DNA of 57,426 nt, from assembly GCA_964594075.1 (NCBI GenBank), contig CAZQKW010000024.1, positions 1-57,426 of the forward strand, read 5' to 3'. Made by a program: the position numbers and the translations under genes. The first letter of the stretch is position 1; each line of letters starts with the position of its first letter. Below, piece by piece: positions 1 to 8,448 of the stretch. Origin of the DNA: CAZQKW01 sp964594075. GTDB lineage: Bacteria; Desulfobacterota; WTBG01; CAIYCZ01. A model generated the notes under the pieces. That model saw only the letters and a list, made by a program, of their open reading frames with translations, was not told the origin of the DNA and did no database searches.

Positions 1-58
1 TTAAGGACTCTTAAAAAGACTATTCTTTATGCACAACAAACCCAGAAGAAGCTAATGC

Positions 59-87
59 TTGACAGGTGAACATTTGTTCACTATACT
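59..87 (+). promoter_or_regulatory. SOS promoter with LexA box in the spacer
   Basis: A -35 element TTGACA (59-64) is separated by 17 bases from a -10 element TATACT (82-87). The spacer carries the perfect palindrome GAAC-ATTT-GTTC (68-79), which matches the LexA box known from Gram-positive and several other phyla (GAAC-N4-GTTC). A bound repressor would block RNA polymerase. The first gene downstream is a LexA-family protein, so autoregulation is the likely reading. The expected transcript start is near 94. Confidence 0.85.
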
Positions 88-166
88 GCATATATAAAAT
101 AATCAAAACAATCCTGCTATGCGGCATAAAACAGATTAATAAAAGGCCCCTTTGAATGTCAGGCGT

Positions 167-733
167 ATGCAAAAATATCAGGATAAAATTTATAAGTTTT
201 TCAAAAAAAATAAGCGGATGCCCAGCTTTCGGGAAATTTCCCGGATAACCGGGCTTAAATCCACCAATGCCGTGAGCAAACTGGTGGATCGGCTGGCGGC
301 GCAGGGGGTCATCCAAAAAGACGCGGCAGGAAAACTTATCCCCAAAAACCTCTGGGGCGCCACTAAAATCCTGGGCACAGTGGCAGCAGGTTTTCCCTCC
401 CCGGCCGAAGAAGAGCTGGTTGACACCATTAGCCTTGACGAGTTCCTTATTGCTAAAAAAGAAGCAACCTATATGCTAAAAGTCAGCGGCGACTCAATGA
501 TTGATGCCGGTATTCACCCGGGCGACATGGTGCTGGCTGAAAGAAACCGCACTCCCAAAGAAGGGGACATTGTGATTGCCGAAGTGGATAACGAATGGAC
601 CATGAAGTATCTCAGAAAACAGAACGGCCGGTTGGTTTTGGAGCCAGCCAATAAGAAATACAAAACCATTGTTCCCGACGCAGAGCTAAACATTGCCGCC
701 GTAGTAATTGCGGTCATCAGAAAATACCACTGA
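167..733 (+). CDS. lexA: LexA/UmuD-like repressor with S24 autoprotease domain
   Basis: This 188-residue protein has an N-terminal winged-helix region (about residues 1-60, with SFREISRITG resembling the LexA recognition helix) and a C-terminal S24 peptidase domain. The self-cleavage Ala-Gly pair is visible in AAGFPSPAEE, the nucleophile serine in GDSMIDAG and the general-base lysine in WTMKYL. The family represses SOS genes until RecA filaments trigger its self-cleavage. The body around GFPSPA and GDSMIDAGI resembles UmuD, so it looks like LexA and UmuD in one chain. ATG at 167 is preferred because the conserved N-terminus begins there; a TTG at 152 is the alternative. Its stop overlaps the next start (TGATG). 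The LexA box at 68-79 supports autoregulation. Confidence 0.85.
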   Translation: MQKYQDKIYKFFKKNKRMPSFREISRITGLKSTNAVSKLVDRLAAQGVIQKDAAGKLIPKNLWGATKILGTVAAGFPSPAEEELVDTISLDEFLIAKKEATYMLKVSGDSMIDAGIHPGDMVLAERNRTPKEGDIVIAEVDNEWTMKYLRKQNGRLVLEPANKKYKTIVPDAELNIAAVVIAVIRKYH

Positions 734-2049
734 TGAATGATCAGCCGCTTTCCATACATTCTTTTCCCCGGGCTATCCTCCATATTGACGGAGACGCCTT
801 TTTTGCCGCCTGCGAACAGTCGCGGGATCCTTCTCTTAAAGGAAAACCGGTCATCACCGGCAAAGAGCGGGGTATTGCCGCCTCTCTCAGCTATGAAGCC
901 AAAGCGCTGGGCGTGAAGCGGGGCATGCGGCTGTCGGAAATAAAAAAGATCTGCCCTGGTGCTATCCTTCTTCCATCTGATTATGAAACTTACAGTCTGC
1001 TTTCCCAACGGTTCTATGCAATTGTCCGCCGTTATACTCCGGACATTGAAGAATACGGGATTGATGAATGCTTTGCGGACATCACTGGGCTGCGCCGTCC
1101 GCTCAGGATGTCCTACCCTCAAATAGCTGAAAAGATCCAAACGGACCTGTATGAGAATCTGGGTTTCACGTTTTCCGTGGGGCTGGGCCCCAACAAAACC
1201 ATTGCCAAGATCGGTTCTAAATGGAAAAAGCCCTCAGGGTTCACCGCAATCCCTGGTTACCTCATCCATGAATTTCTGAAACACAAGCCGACCGAAGACA
1301 TCTGGGGCATTGGCCCGCAAACCAGCGCCTATCTCAAAAAAGTCGGCGTCCATACCGCCCTTGAGTTTGCCCGAAAAAGCGAGGAGTGGGTCAAGAGCAA
1401 ATTTACCAAACCCATTTATGAAACCTGGCAGGAATTAAACGGCAAGTTTATTTTCCCGCTCGATACCATCGGGAGAACTACCTACACCTCTGTTCAGAAA
1501 GTAAAAACTTTTACTCCCCCATCCAATAACCGCGATTTTATTTTCTCCCAGCTTTCCAAAAATGTTGAGAACGCTTGCATCAAACTCAGGCGTTATAACT
1601 TAGCGGCTACTCAAGGCACTTTCTTTCTGAAACTCCAAACCTTCCGTTATGTCGGACTGGAATTAAAATTCTCCCGGCCAACCGCCATTCCCAGTGAAAT
1701 CATCAAAGTTATTGAAGCTCATTTTGATGAGGTCTATGACAGCCAATGTCTGTACCGGGCGACCGGCATTGTGCTTTTCAATCTGGAAGAACACACGGTC
1801 AACCAACTGGATTTATTTAACTATGCCTTGAAAGCGATGGAGATGAAAAAACTCTATGCAAGTGTTGATAAAATAAATGAAAGGTACGGGAAACATACTG
1901 TGTTTCTGGGGACCAGTTTTCTTGCCCATGACCACCCGCAGCATGAGAAAGAGCGCGGCGACCAACCTGAACGAAAACAACACCTTTTAAAAGGAGAGAA
2001 TAAACGGCAGCGGATCGGGATACCGATGTTTATGGGCACAGTTAACTAA
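733..2049 (+). CDS. dinB: Y-family DNA polymerase (Pol IV/DinB-like)
   Basis: This is a 438-residue translesion DNA polymerase. The first catalytic aspartate is in HIDGDAFFAACEQ near the N-terminus and the second acidic pair is in YGIDECFADITG (about residues 106-117). A helix-hairpin-helix-like stretch (WGIGPQTSAYLKKVG, about 194-208) follows, then the little-finger region. The family copies past damaged bases with low fidelity. Its start overlaps the stop of the upstream LexA/UmuD-like gene by one base, so the two are cotranscribed and translationally coupled, as in umuDC operons. Control is probably by the LexA box at 68-79. The residue pattern is closer to DinB than UmuC, and ImuB is unlikely because the catalytic acids are intact. 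Confidence 0.9.
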   Translation: MNDQPLSIHSFPRAILHIDGDAFFAACEQSRDPSLKGKPVITGKERGIAASLSYEAKALGVKRGMRLSEIKKICPGAILLPSDYETYSLLSQRFYAIVRRYTPDIEEYGIDECFADITGLRRPLRMSYPQIAEKIQTDLYENLGFTFSVGLGPNKTIAKIGSKWKKPSGFTAIPGYLIHEFLKHKPTEDIWGIGPQTSAYLKKVGVHTALEFARKSEEWVKSKFTKPIYETWQELNGKFIFPLDTIGRTTYTSVQKVKTFTPPSNNRDFIFSQLSKNVENACIKLRRYNLAATQGTFFLKLQTFRYVGLELKFSRPTAIPSEIIKVIEAHFDEVYDSQCLYRATGIVLFNLEEHTVNQLDLFNYALKAMEMKKLYASVDKINERYGKHTVFLGTSFLAHDHPQHEKERGDQPERKQHLLKGENKRQRIGIPMFMGTVN

Positions 2050-2174
2050 CAAGAGAAATGTTGGGAAATATTTATTTGCGCATTATAGTTAAGCTATTAA
2101 GACTTCTCTAAAAGAAACAAAACGATCCACCACTTCAGCAATGTAGCAGTGCAGGGAAAAGAGGAATGTGAGAA

Positions 2175-2212
2175 AAATAAAGGGCTTGGATATGCTCCAA
2201 ACCCTTTATTTA
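2175..2212 (-). terminator. Intrinsic terminator of the lon/tRNA operon
   Basis: A long inverted repeat (AATAAAGGG and TTGGA arms around the loop TATGC) is followed, reading on the minus strand, by a T-rich stretch (TTATTTTTCTC). It lies immediately after the tRNA-Asp gene and so would end the minus-strand operon. It may also stop plus-strand transcription leaving dinB, although the T tract on that side is weak. Confidence 0.8.
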
Positions 2213-2215
2213 ATC

Positions 2216-2292
<77 letters not shown>

Positions 2293-2357
2293 GATGTGGT
2301 AACCCCGAAATGCAAGATACTAAAAACCAATCCTTCTTTGCGGGAATCTATACGTGA

Positions 2358-2432
2358 TGGTGGGCGGAGCAGGTTTCGAACCTGCGACCCCCGGCTTGTA
2401 AGGCCGATGCTCTCCCGCTGAGCTATCCGCCC
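2358..2432 (-). tRNA. tRNA-Val (anticodon UAC)
   Basis: A 75-base cloverleaf on the minus strand has acceptor GGGCGGA paired with TCCGCCC, anticodon UAC in the loop, discriminator A and an encoded CCA. It lies 72 bases downstream of lon and upstream of tRNA-Asp, and is probably processed from the same transcript. Confidence 0.97.
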
Positions 2433-2504
2433 GCATGTGCATTAACTTTTACACCAATTTATGCGGTTAGTCAAACAGGAAAAATGAGGGTGCTTTCAAG
2501 CGGT

Positions 2505-4955
2505 TCACTGCGGTGTCTGCGTCGGCAGCTCTGCGGGAACCTGCTCTTTAGGAAAGAACCCGCTCTCTGCAGGCTCCTGAGGCACTAAAAACTTTTCTGG
2601 ATTATCAATGACTAACGCGTGTTTCAGCACCTCATCCATGTGTTCCACCATCTCCAGAGACAGGTTCTTCAGGACCTGAGGTGGAATTTCTTTCAAATCT
2701 TTTTCATTTTCCTTAGGGATAATCACCGTTGAAATATGCCCGCGATGCGCTGCCAGAATCTTTTCCTTAAGTCCGCCAATGGGCAACACGCGGCCGCGCA
2801 GGGTGATTTCTCCGGTCATGGCCACATCCTTATTAACCGGGATGCGGGTAAGTGCGGAAATAATGGAGGTGGCTATGGCAATACCCGCCGAAGGACCGTC
2901 TTTGGGAATCGCACCTTCAGGCACATGGATATGAATGTCCAAATTCTGATAGAAATCTTTTGCCAGTCCCAGCCGATCCGCACGCGAGCGTGCATAGCTC
3001 AGCGCAGCCTGGGCAGATTCTTGCATAACTTCGCCCAGCTTGCCAGTAATAATCAGCTTTCCTTTTCCCGGCATGGTGGTGACTTCAACGACCAGCAGTT
3101 CTCCCCCTACCTCTGTCCACGCAAGGCCTGTGGTTATACCAACCTCATTTTTCTCTTCCGCTTTTCCGTAGCGAAACTTCGGCACTCCAAGGTATTTGTA
3201 AACCATGTTGCTGCCCAGTGAAATTTTGGTATCCCGGCCTTTCTTTAACACATCTTTTGCCACCTTGCGACAGATAGAGGCAATCTCGCGCTCAAGATTG
3301 CGAACCCCCGCTTCACGGGTATAACGGCGGATAATAGTGAGCAGCGCCTTATCCGAGAACACAATGTTTGTTTCAGCCAGGCCATTGGCTTTTATTTGTT
3401 TGGGGACCAGAAACTTTCGAGCAATTTGGAGCTTTTCTGTTTCAAGGTATCCCGGCAGCCGGATAATCTCCATGCGATCCTGCAGCGCCGGCGGAATTGC
3501 GTGGAGGGTATTGGCAGTGGTAATAAACATGACCTCGGATAGATCGTAATCCACGTCAATATAATGGTCGTTGAAGGTATGGTTTTGCTCGGGATCGAGC
3601 ACCTCAAGTAGTGCGGCAGACGGGTCGCCCCGGAAATCCATGCTCATTTTATCCACTTCATCAAGCAGAAATACCGGGTTATCGGTTCCGGCTTTTTTCA
3701 AGCATTGGAGAATTTTGCCCGGCAACGCGCCAATATACGTCCTGCGGTGGCCGCGAATTTCTGCCTCGTCGCGCACGCCGCCCAGAGAAAGCCGCACAAA
3801 CCGTCTTCCCGTTGCCCGGGCAATGGATTTCGCCAGGGATGTTTTACCCACTCCCGGGGGGCCGACAAAACAGAGAATTGGTCCCTTGATTTTCTTTACC
3901 AGCCCCTGCACCGCAAGGTATTCAACAATGCGTTCCTTGGGCTCTTTAAGGCCATAGTGGTCTTCATCAAGAATTTTTTCTGCCTCCGCAAGATCCATCG
4001 TGGTATCAGTCTTTTCCCCCCAGGGCAGCGACAGCATCCAGTCAATATAGTTGCGGACTACCGTTACCTCGGCTGACATGGGCGGCATCATTTTCAGTTT
4101 TTTAATTTCCTTTTTGACCTTGCCCAGAGCTTCTTCCGAAAGTTTTTTGGTCTTGACTTTTTCCTCCAGCTCCAGGATCTCGCTGGTCAACTCGTCCTTC
4201 TCGCCCATTTCCTTCTGAATCGCCCGCATCTGCTCGGTCAGATAATAGTCCTTTTGCGTCTTCTCCATTTGCTTTTTGACCCGGTTTTTAATGCGCTTTT
4301 CAATTTGCAGGATTTCAATTTCAGATTCCATGTATGCGTAGATATTTTCCAGGCGTTCATTTATGTCCAGGGTTTCCAGCAACTTCTGCTTTTCTTCAAT
4401 GCGCAGCGTAAGCTGAGGCGCCAGGATATCGGCCAGCCGGAACGGACTGTCAACTGCAGAGGCCGTTGCTACCACTTCCTGGGGAATCCGTTTGTTCAGT
4501 TTAACGTATTCATCAAGAGTGGTAATAATGCTGCGCATGAGGGCTTTGGTTTCTGCAGTGACTGCAGACGACTCTTCAACCGCCTCAGCCAGCACGGCAA
4601 AATAGTCGCGGTGGGGCACAAAGGTTTTGATGCGAAAACGCTGTTTTCCCTCCACCAACACCTTCACGCTGCCGTCAGGCAGGCGCAGTAATTGAATAAT
4701 GGCGCAGAGGGTGCCCAGGGTATAAATGTCAGCTTCGGCCGGGTTATCAATTTTGGCATCCTTCTGAGCGGACAGAAAAATATTCTTGTCTCTGCGCAGG
4801 GCTTCCTCAAGGGCATTGATTGATTTGCTGCGCCCCACAAACAGCGGCACAACCATATAGGGAAATACCACAATGTCCCGCAGCGGCATCATGGGATAGA
4901 CCACTTCTGACAAACTATTTTTTATTTCACCGGTTTTATTAGATTTAAAAATCAC
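2505..4955 (-). CDS. lon: ATP-dependent protease La (Lon)
   Basis: This 816-residue protein matches the usual length of bacterial LonA. The order is an N-terminal substrate-binding domain (about residues 18-215), a coiled region (215-310), an AAA+ module with Walker A GPPGVGKTS and Walker B FLLDEVDK, and a C-terminal protease domain with the catalytic serine in PKDGPSAGIA and the lysine in GGLKEKILAAHRG. Lon degrades misfolded and regulatory proteins in the cytoplasm. It begins with GTG, is preceded by clpX on the same strand (68-base gap) and is followed by two tRNA genes. The Pro-rich tail is extra and unremarkable. Confidence 0.98.
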   Translation of the reverse strand: MIFKSNKTGEIKNSLSEVVYPMMPLRDIVVFPYMVVPLFVGRSKSINALEEALRRDKNIFLSAQKDAKIDNPAEADIYTLGTLCAIIQLLRLPDGSVKVLVEGKQRFRIKTFVPHRDYFAVLAEAVEESSAVTAETKALMRSIITTLDEYVKLNKRIPQEVVATASAVDSPFRLADILAPQLTLRIEEKQKLLETLDINERLENIYAYMESEIEILQIEKRIKNRVKKQMEKTQKDYYLTEQMRAIQKEMGEKDELTSEILELEEKVKTKKLSEEALGKVKKEIKKLKMMPPMSAEVTVVRNYIDWMLSLPWGEKTDTTMDLAEAEKILDEDHYGLKEPKERIVEYLAVQGLVKKIKGPILCFVGPPGVGKTSLAKSIARATGRRFVRLSLGGVRDEAEIRGHRRTYIGALPGKILQCLKKAGTDNPVFLLDEVDKMSMDFRGDPSAALLEVLDPEQNHTFNDHYIDVDYDLSEVMFITTANTLHAIPPALQDRMEIIRLPGYLETEKLQIARKFLVPKQIKANGLAETNIVFSDKALLTIIRRYTREAGVRNLEREIASICRKVAKDVLKKGRDTKISLGSNMVYKYLGVPKFRYGKAEEKNEVGITTGLAWTEVGGELLVVEVTTMPGKGKLIITGKLGEVMQESAQAALSYARSRADRLGLAKDFYQNLDIHIHVPEGAIPKDGPSAGIAIATSIISALTRIPVNKDVAMTGEITLRGRVLPIGGLKEKILAAHRGHISTVIIPKENEKDLKEIPPQVLKNLSLEMVEHMDEVLKHALVIDNPEKFLVPQEPAESGFFPKEQVPAELPTQTPQ

Positions 4956-5023
4956 GCTGCCAAACCTTTCGTTATTGCGAAGTTAGCGCCGAAACGGCGG
5001 GAGCCCTGAATCAGGAAGACGCG

Positions 5024-6274
5024 TCATGCAGATTTTTTGCCATAGACCAGCAACGGCTTTTCTTTTTTCAGAATAACCTCTTCATTAATAACGCATTCAT
5101 CCACATTGCTATAGGACGGCAGATCATACATAATATCCAACATGATCTCTTCAAGAATAGCCCGCAAACCGCGTGCGCCAGACTTGCGCCGCATTGCCTG
5201 CCGCGCAATGGCTATCAGAGATTCCTGGCTGAAGCGGAGTTTAACGTTTTCAAAGTCAAACAGTTTTTCATATTGTTTAACCAGGGCATTCTTGGGCTTG
5301 GTAAGAATATCCACAAGGGCCTTTTCGTTGAGGTCTTCAAGGGTGGCAATCACCGGCAGCCGGCCGACAAATTCAGGAATAAGGCCATATTTGATGAGAT
5401 CTTCCGGCTGCACATGCGAAAGAATTTCGCCGATGTTTTTTTCCTCGCGGTTTTTAATCTCAGCGCCAAACCCCAGGCTTTTCTTGCCGATGCGCTGCTC
5501 AATAATATTCTCCAGACCATTAAATGCGCCGCCGCAAATGAACAGAATGTTTGAGGTGTCCACCTGCAGAAAATCCTGCTGCGGATGCTTTCGGCCGCCT
5601 TTGGGGGGAACGTTGGCAACCGTTCCTTCAATAATTTTCAGAAGTGCCTGCTGGACGCCTTCTCCGGAAACATCGCGCGTGATGGACGGGGTATCAGATT
5701 TTCGGGAAATTTTATCTACCTCGTCGATATAGACAATTCCGCGCGAGGCGCGTTCGATATTATAGTCCGCAGCCTGCAGGAGGCTTAAGATGATGTTTTC
5801 AACATCCTCTCCCACATACCCGGCTTCGGTGTATGAGGTGGCATCAGCGATGGTGAACGGCACATTAAGCACCCGGGCCAGGGTTTGTGCGAGAAGGGTT
5901 TTGCCGGTGCCGGTGGGGCCAATAATAAGAATATTGCTTTTCTGCAGATCAACCTCGTCGGACCCCTTTTTCCATTCAATTCTTTTGTAGTGGGTATTTA
6001 CTGCAACAGACAGAATTTTTTTTGCCCGTTCCTGACCAATGACATAGTCGTCAAGAAACTGCTTTATTTCCTGCGGCTTTGGTATAGAGGATTTTTTGCG
6101 GGCAATAGCCTCCCGCTCTTCCTCCTCGGCAATAATATCATTACATAGCTCAATACATTCGTCGCAAATATATACCGAAGGCCCTGCGATAAGCTTTTTG
6201 ACCTCTTCCTGATTTTTACCGCAGAACGAACAGTACAACTGGCTGTATTTCCCTGGTCCCTTCTTGGTGGCCAT
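5024..6274 (-). CDS. clpX: ATP-dependent Clp protease ATP-binding subunit ClpX
   Basis: This is a 416-residue unfoldase of normal length. The N-terminal C4 zinc-binding domain is seen in CSFCGK and CDECIELC. The AAA+ core has Walker A GPTGTGKTLL and Walker B VYIDEVDKI, and the loop KSLGFGA corresponds to the IGF-type ClpP-docking region. ClpX unfolds tagged substrates and feeds them to ClpP. The start codon lies two bases after the clpP stop, so translation is coupled and subunit supply matched. Confidence 0.98.
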   Translation of the reverse strand: MATKKGPGKYSQLYCSFCGKNQEEVKKLIAGPSVYICDECIELCNDIIAEEEEREAIARKKSSIPKPQEIKQFLDDYVIGQERAKKILSVAVNTHYKRIEWKKGSDEVDLQKSNILIIGPTGTGKTLLAQTLARVLNVPFTIADATSYTEAGYVGEDVENIILSLLQAADYNIERASRGIVYIDEVDKISRKSDTPSITRDVSGEGVQQALLKIIEGTVANVPPKGGRKHPQQDFLQVDTSNILFICGGAFNGLENIIEQRIGKKSLGFGAEIKNREEKNIGEILSHVQPEDLIKYGLIPEFVGRLPVIATLEDLNEKALVDILTKPKNALVKQYEKLFDFENVKLRFSQESLIAIARQAMRRKSGARGLRAILEEIMLDIMYDLPSYSNVDECVINEEVILKKEKPLLVYGKKSA

Positions 6275-6276
6275 AA

Positions 6277-6906
6277 TTACTCTCCGCTTTGCTGTATCTT
6301 TGGTAGTTCGCGTTTGGTGATAACCTTATCAATTATACCATATTCTCTACCCTGTTCGCCATCCATGAAAAAATCCCGCTCGGTGTCTTGGTGAACTTTT
6401 TCATACGGCTGTTTGGTATGTTTCACCAAGATTTGATCGAGCTCCTCCCGCATGCGCAGAATTTCACGGGCGTGAATGTCAATATCGGTTGCCTGACCCT
6501 GAAAGCCTCCCATAGGCTGATGTAGCAGGATGCGCGAGTGGGGCAGCGCAAAGCGTTTGCCTGGTTCGCCGGCAGCCAGCAGCACCGCAGCCATGCTTGC
6601 GGCCTGGCCAAAACACAGGGTTGATACCGGACTCTTGATATACTGCATGGTATCATAGATGGCAAGTCCGGCCGTTACCATGCCGCCAGGCGAATTGATG
6701 TAAATATTGATATCTTTTTCCGGATCTTCTGACTCGAGGAACAGCATCTGGGCAATAATGATATTGGCAAGATTGTCATCAATAACACCGCCGAGAAAAA
6801 TGATGCGGTCCTTCAGCAAACGGGAATAGATATCATAAGCTCGTTCGCCTCGGTTTGTCTGTTCTACGACAAAAGGGATCAGTTGCATAACAGGATTTGT
6901 TTTCAT
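6277..6906 (-). CDS. clpP: ATP-dependent Clp protease proteolytic subunit ClpP
   Basis: This 209-residue serine peptidase has the nucleophile in GQAASMAAVLL, the histidine in LPHSRILLHQP, and a downstream aspartate in TERDFFMD. It forms the double-ring proteolytic chamber used by ClpX. The N-terminus (VMQLIPFVVEQTNRGERAYDIYSRLL) is the typical propeptide and axial-loop region. It lies between tig (42-base gap) and clpX in the common tig-clpP-clpX-lon order. Confidence 0.98.
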   Translation of the reverse strand: MKTNPVMQLIPFVVEQTNRGERAYDIYSRLLKDRIIFLGGVIDDNLANIIIAQMLFLESEDPEKDINIYINSPGGMVTAGLAIYDTMQYIKSPVSTLCFGQAASMAAVLLAAGEPGKRFALPHSRILLHQPMGGFQGQATDIDIHAREILRMREELDQILVKHTKQPYEKVHQDTERDFFMDGEQGREYGIIDKVITKRELPKIQQSGE

Positions 6907-6948
6907 CGTATAGTAACACTCCCATTTAGAAAAGGTGAAACACGGGTG

Positions 6949-8217
6949 CTATATTTCGGTAATCGTGGCTTGCGAAATAATAAACGCAAGTGCTTTTTCT
7001 TCGCGCAGTTGAGCAGTCAGGTTCTTCCTATCTATAGTTTGTTTGACAGAAACCGGATCCCGATTAATAATTCTGGCAATTTCTTCATATTTGCGCTCAA
7101 GATCCTGCTCCGTCACTGTCAACTGTTCTGCTTCTGCCACTGCTTCAAGCAGCAGTGCCGCACGCACCTGTTTTTCTGCAGGCTCCCTATATAATTCGGA
7201 AAGCTTTTCTGCCGACTGAGAAAAATTTTCCACATTCACGCCTTGCGCCGCAAGCCTTTGTCGCGTGTTCGACAGCATGCTCTGAATCTGCTGCTCAACA
7301 AGCGATGGAGGCACTTCAAAGGGATTTTTTTCTATTAGCAGGGTAACGATGCGGTCCTTCAGCCGGTCTTCACGCTGCTGCTCTTTAAAAGCAAGCAACG
7401 ATTCGCGGATTTTCTGCTTTAAATCCGCAAGGTCTTGGTAAGCACCAAGATCACGGGCAAATTCATCATCCAGGGGGGGAACAATTTTCTCTTTTATTTC
7501 CTTTACTACCACCGCAAAATCTATCTGTTTCCCTGCAAGATCACCGCGCTCGCTGTCCTCAGGCATCTGCAGGGTAAAACTTTTTTTGTCTCCCGGTCTA
7601 AGGCCGATCAGGTTTTCGGAAAACCCCGGCAGAAATGAATCAGATGCAATTTCTAACAGATGGTCTTTTATCGGGTTTGCAGATAGCGGCCTTCCTTCAA
7701 CGGTGCCTTCATAATCTATCACAACGCAGTCGCCCGGCTGAGTTGATCGCCCTTCCACCGTTTTGAGGGTGGCATGGGTATTTTGCAGCTTTTTGAGCTG
7801 TTCTTCAATGTCGGCCTCGGTAACCTGCACTTTTTCTTTTTCTAATGCAAGGCCAGTATAGCCCTGCACGACAATTGCGGGCTTGATCTCAAAACTTGCA
7901 GTATAGCTGAAGTCTTTTCCCTTTTCTAACACACCTTTTTCAATAATGGGGGCGGAAACGGGTGAGATCTGATATTCATCCAGCGCCTTTATGTAGGAAT
8001 CCTGAACAAGGGTGCTGACGACATCTTCTTCTACCTGCGTTTTGAAATAGCGCTGCAGAATTGATAATGGAGCCTTTCCCGGTCGAAAACCGCGCAACCG
8101 CACCGATTTTTGCAATGTGCTGTAAGCTCTGTTAACTTCCTTATCAACCTGTTCAGCAGGAACCACCACCGTCATTTTCTGCCTGAACGAACTTACCTGT
8201 TCCATTTCAATTTTCAT
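6949..8217 (-). CDS. tig: Trigger factor (ribosome-associated chaperone)
   Basis: This is a 422-residue protein. The ribosome-docking signature is GFRPGKAP near residue 43. A FKBP-type PPIase domain follows at about 150-240 (GDCVVIDYEGTVEGRP), then the helical C-terminal chaperone domain. It binds nascent chains at the ribosome exit tunnel. ATG at 8217 (MKIEM) is chosen because trigger factors start here; an in-frame ATG at 8238 would run into the tRNA-Leu gene. The gene lies 20 bases after tRNA-Leu and leads the protease operon. Confidence 0.96.
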   Translation of the reverse strand: MKIEMEQVSSFRQKMTVVVPAEQVDKEVNRAYSTLQKSVRLRGFRPGKAPLSILQRYFKTQVEEDVVSTLVQDSYIKALDEYQISPVSAPIIEKGVLEKGKDFSYTASFEIKPAIVVQGYTGLALEKEKVQVTEADIEEQLKKLQNTHATLKTVEGRSTQPGDCVVIDYEGTVEGRPLSANPIKDHLLEIASDSFLPGFSENLIGLRPGDKKSFTLQMPEDSERGDLAGKQIDFAVVVKEIKEKIVPPLDDEFARDLGAYQDLADLKQKIRESLLAFKEQQREDRLKDRIVTLLIEKNPFEVPPSLVEQQIQSMLSNTRQRLAAQGVNVENFSQSAEKLSELYREPAEKQVRAALLLEAVAEAEQLTVTEQDLERKYEEIARIINRDPVSVKQTIDRKNLTAQLREEKALAFIISQATITEI

Positions 8218-8237
8218 ATACACTTTTCCTAAAGTCA

Positions 8238-8316
8238 TGCGAGAGGGGGGAGTCGAACCCCCACGGTTGCCCGCTGGATCCTAATTCCAGTGCGTCTTCC
8301 ATTCCGCCACTCTCGC
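8238..8316 (-). tRNA. tRNA-Leu (anticodon UAG), CCA not encoded
   Basis: A 79-base class II cloverleaf on the minus strand has acceptor GCGAGAG paired with CTCTCGC, anticodon UAG inside the loop ATUAGGA, a short variable arm CGGGCAACCGT, and discriminator A. The bases after the discriminator are TGA, so CCA must be added by nucleotidyltransferase. The five other tRNAs in this window encode CCA. The variable arm is short for tRNA-Leu. Confidence 0.93.
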
Positions 8317-8333
8317 GTATTATCTATGTAATA

Positions 8334-8362
8334 AGACTAATATTTTTATAAAAGGGTGTCAA
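8334..8362 (-). promoter_or_regulatory. Probable promoter for the tRNA-Leu/tig/clp/lon operon
   Basis: On the minus strand TTGACA (8362-8357) is followed after 17 bases by the weak -10 TAGTCT (8339-8334), placing the transcript start just upstream of the tRNA-Leu 5' end at 8316. The -35 is perfect and the -10 poor, so the assignment is moderate. Confidence 0.5.
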
Positions 8363-8390
8363 GCAGTTTGGGAATCAGGACTTTCTTCAA

Positions 8391-8415
8391 ATGTAAGATA
8401 AAGTAGCGTTATTTA
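8391..8415. repeat. 25-bp perfect direct repeat, copy 1
   Basis: The 25 bases starting ATGTAAGATAAAGTAGCG occur again, identical and in the same orientation, at 57371-57395. This copy lies 75 bp upstream of tRNA-Leu and about 28 bp upstream of the putative -35 of that operon. It has weak dyad symmetry at its ends (GTAA and TTA). No surrounding sequence is shared, so it is a compact element and not part of a longer duplication. Confidence 0.85.
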
Positions 8416-8448
8416 TAATCTCCTAAGATCAATTATTGGCTCGGTTTG

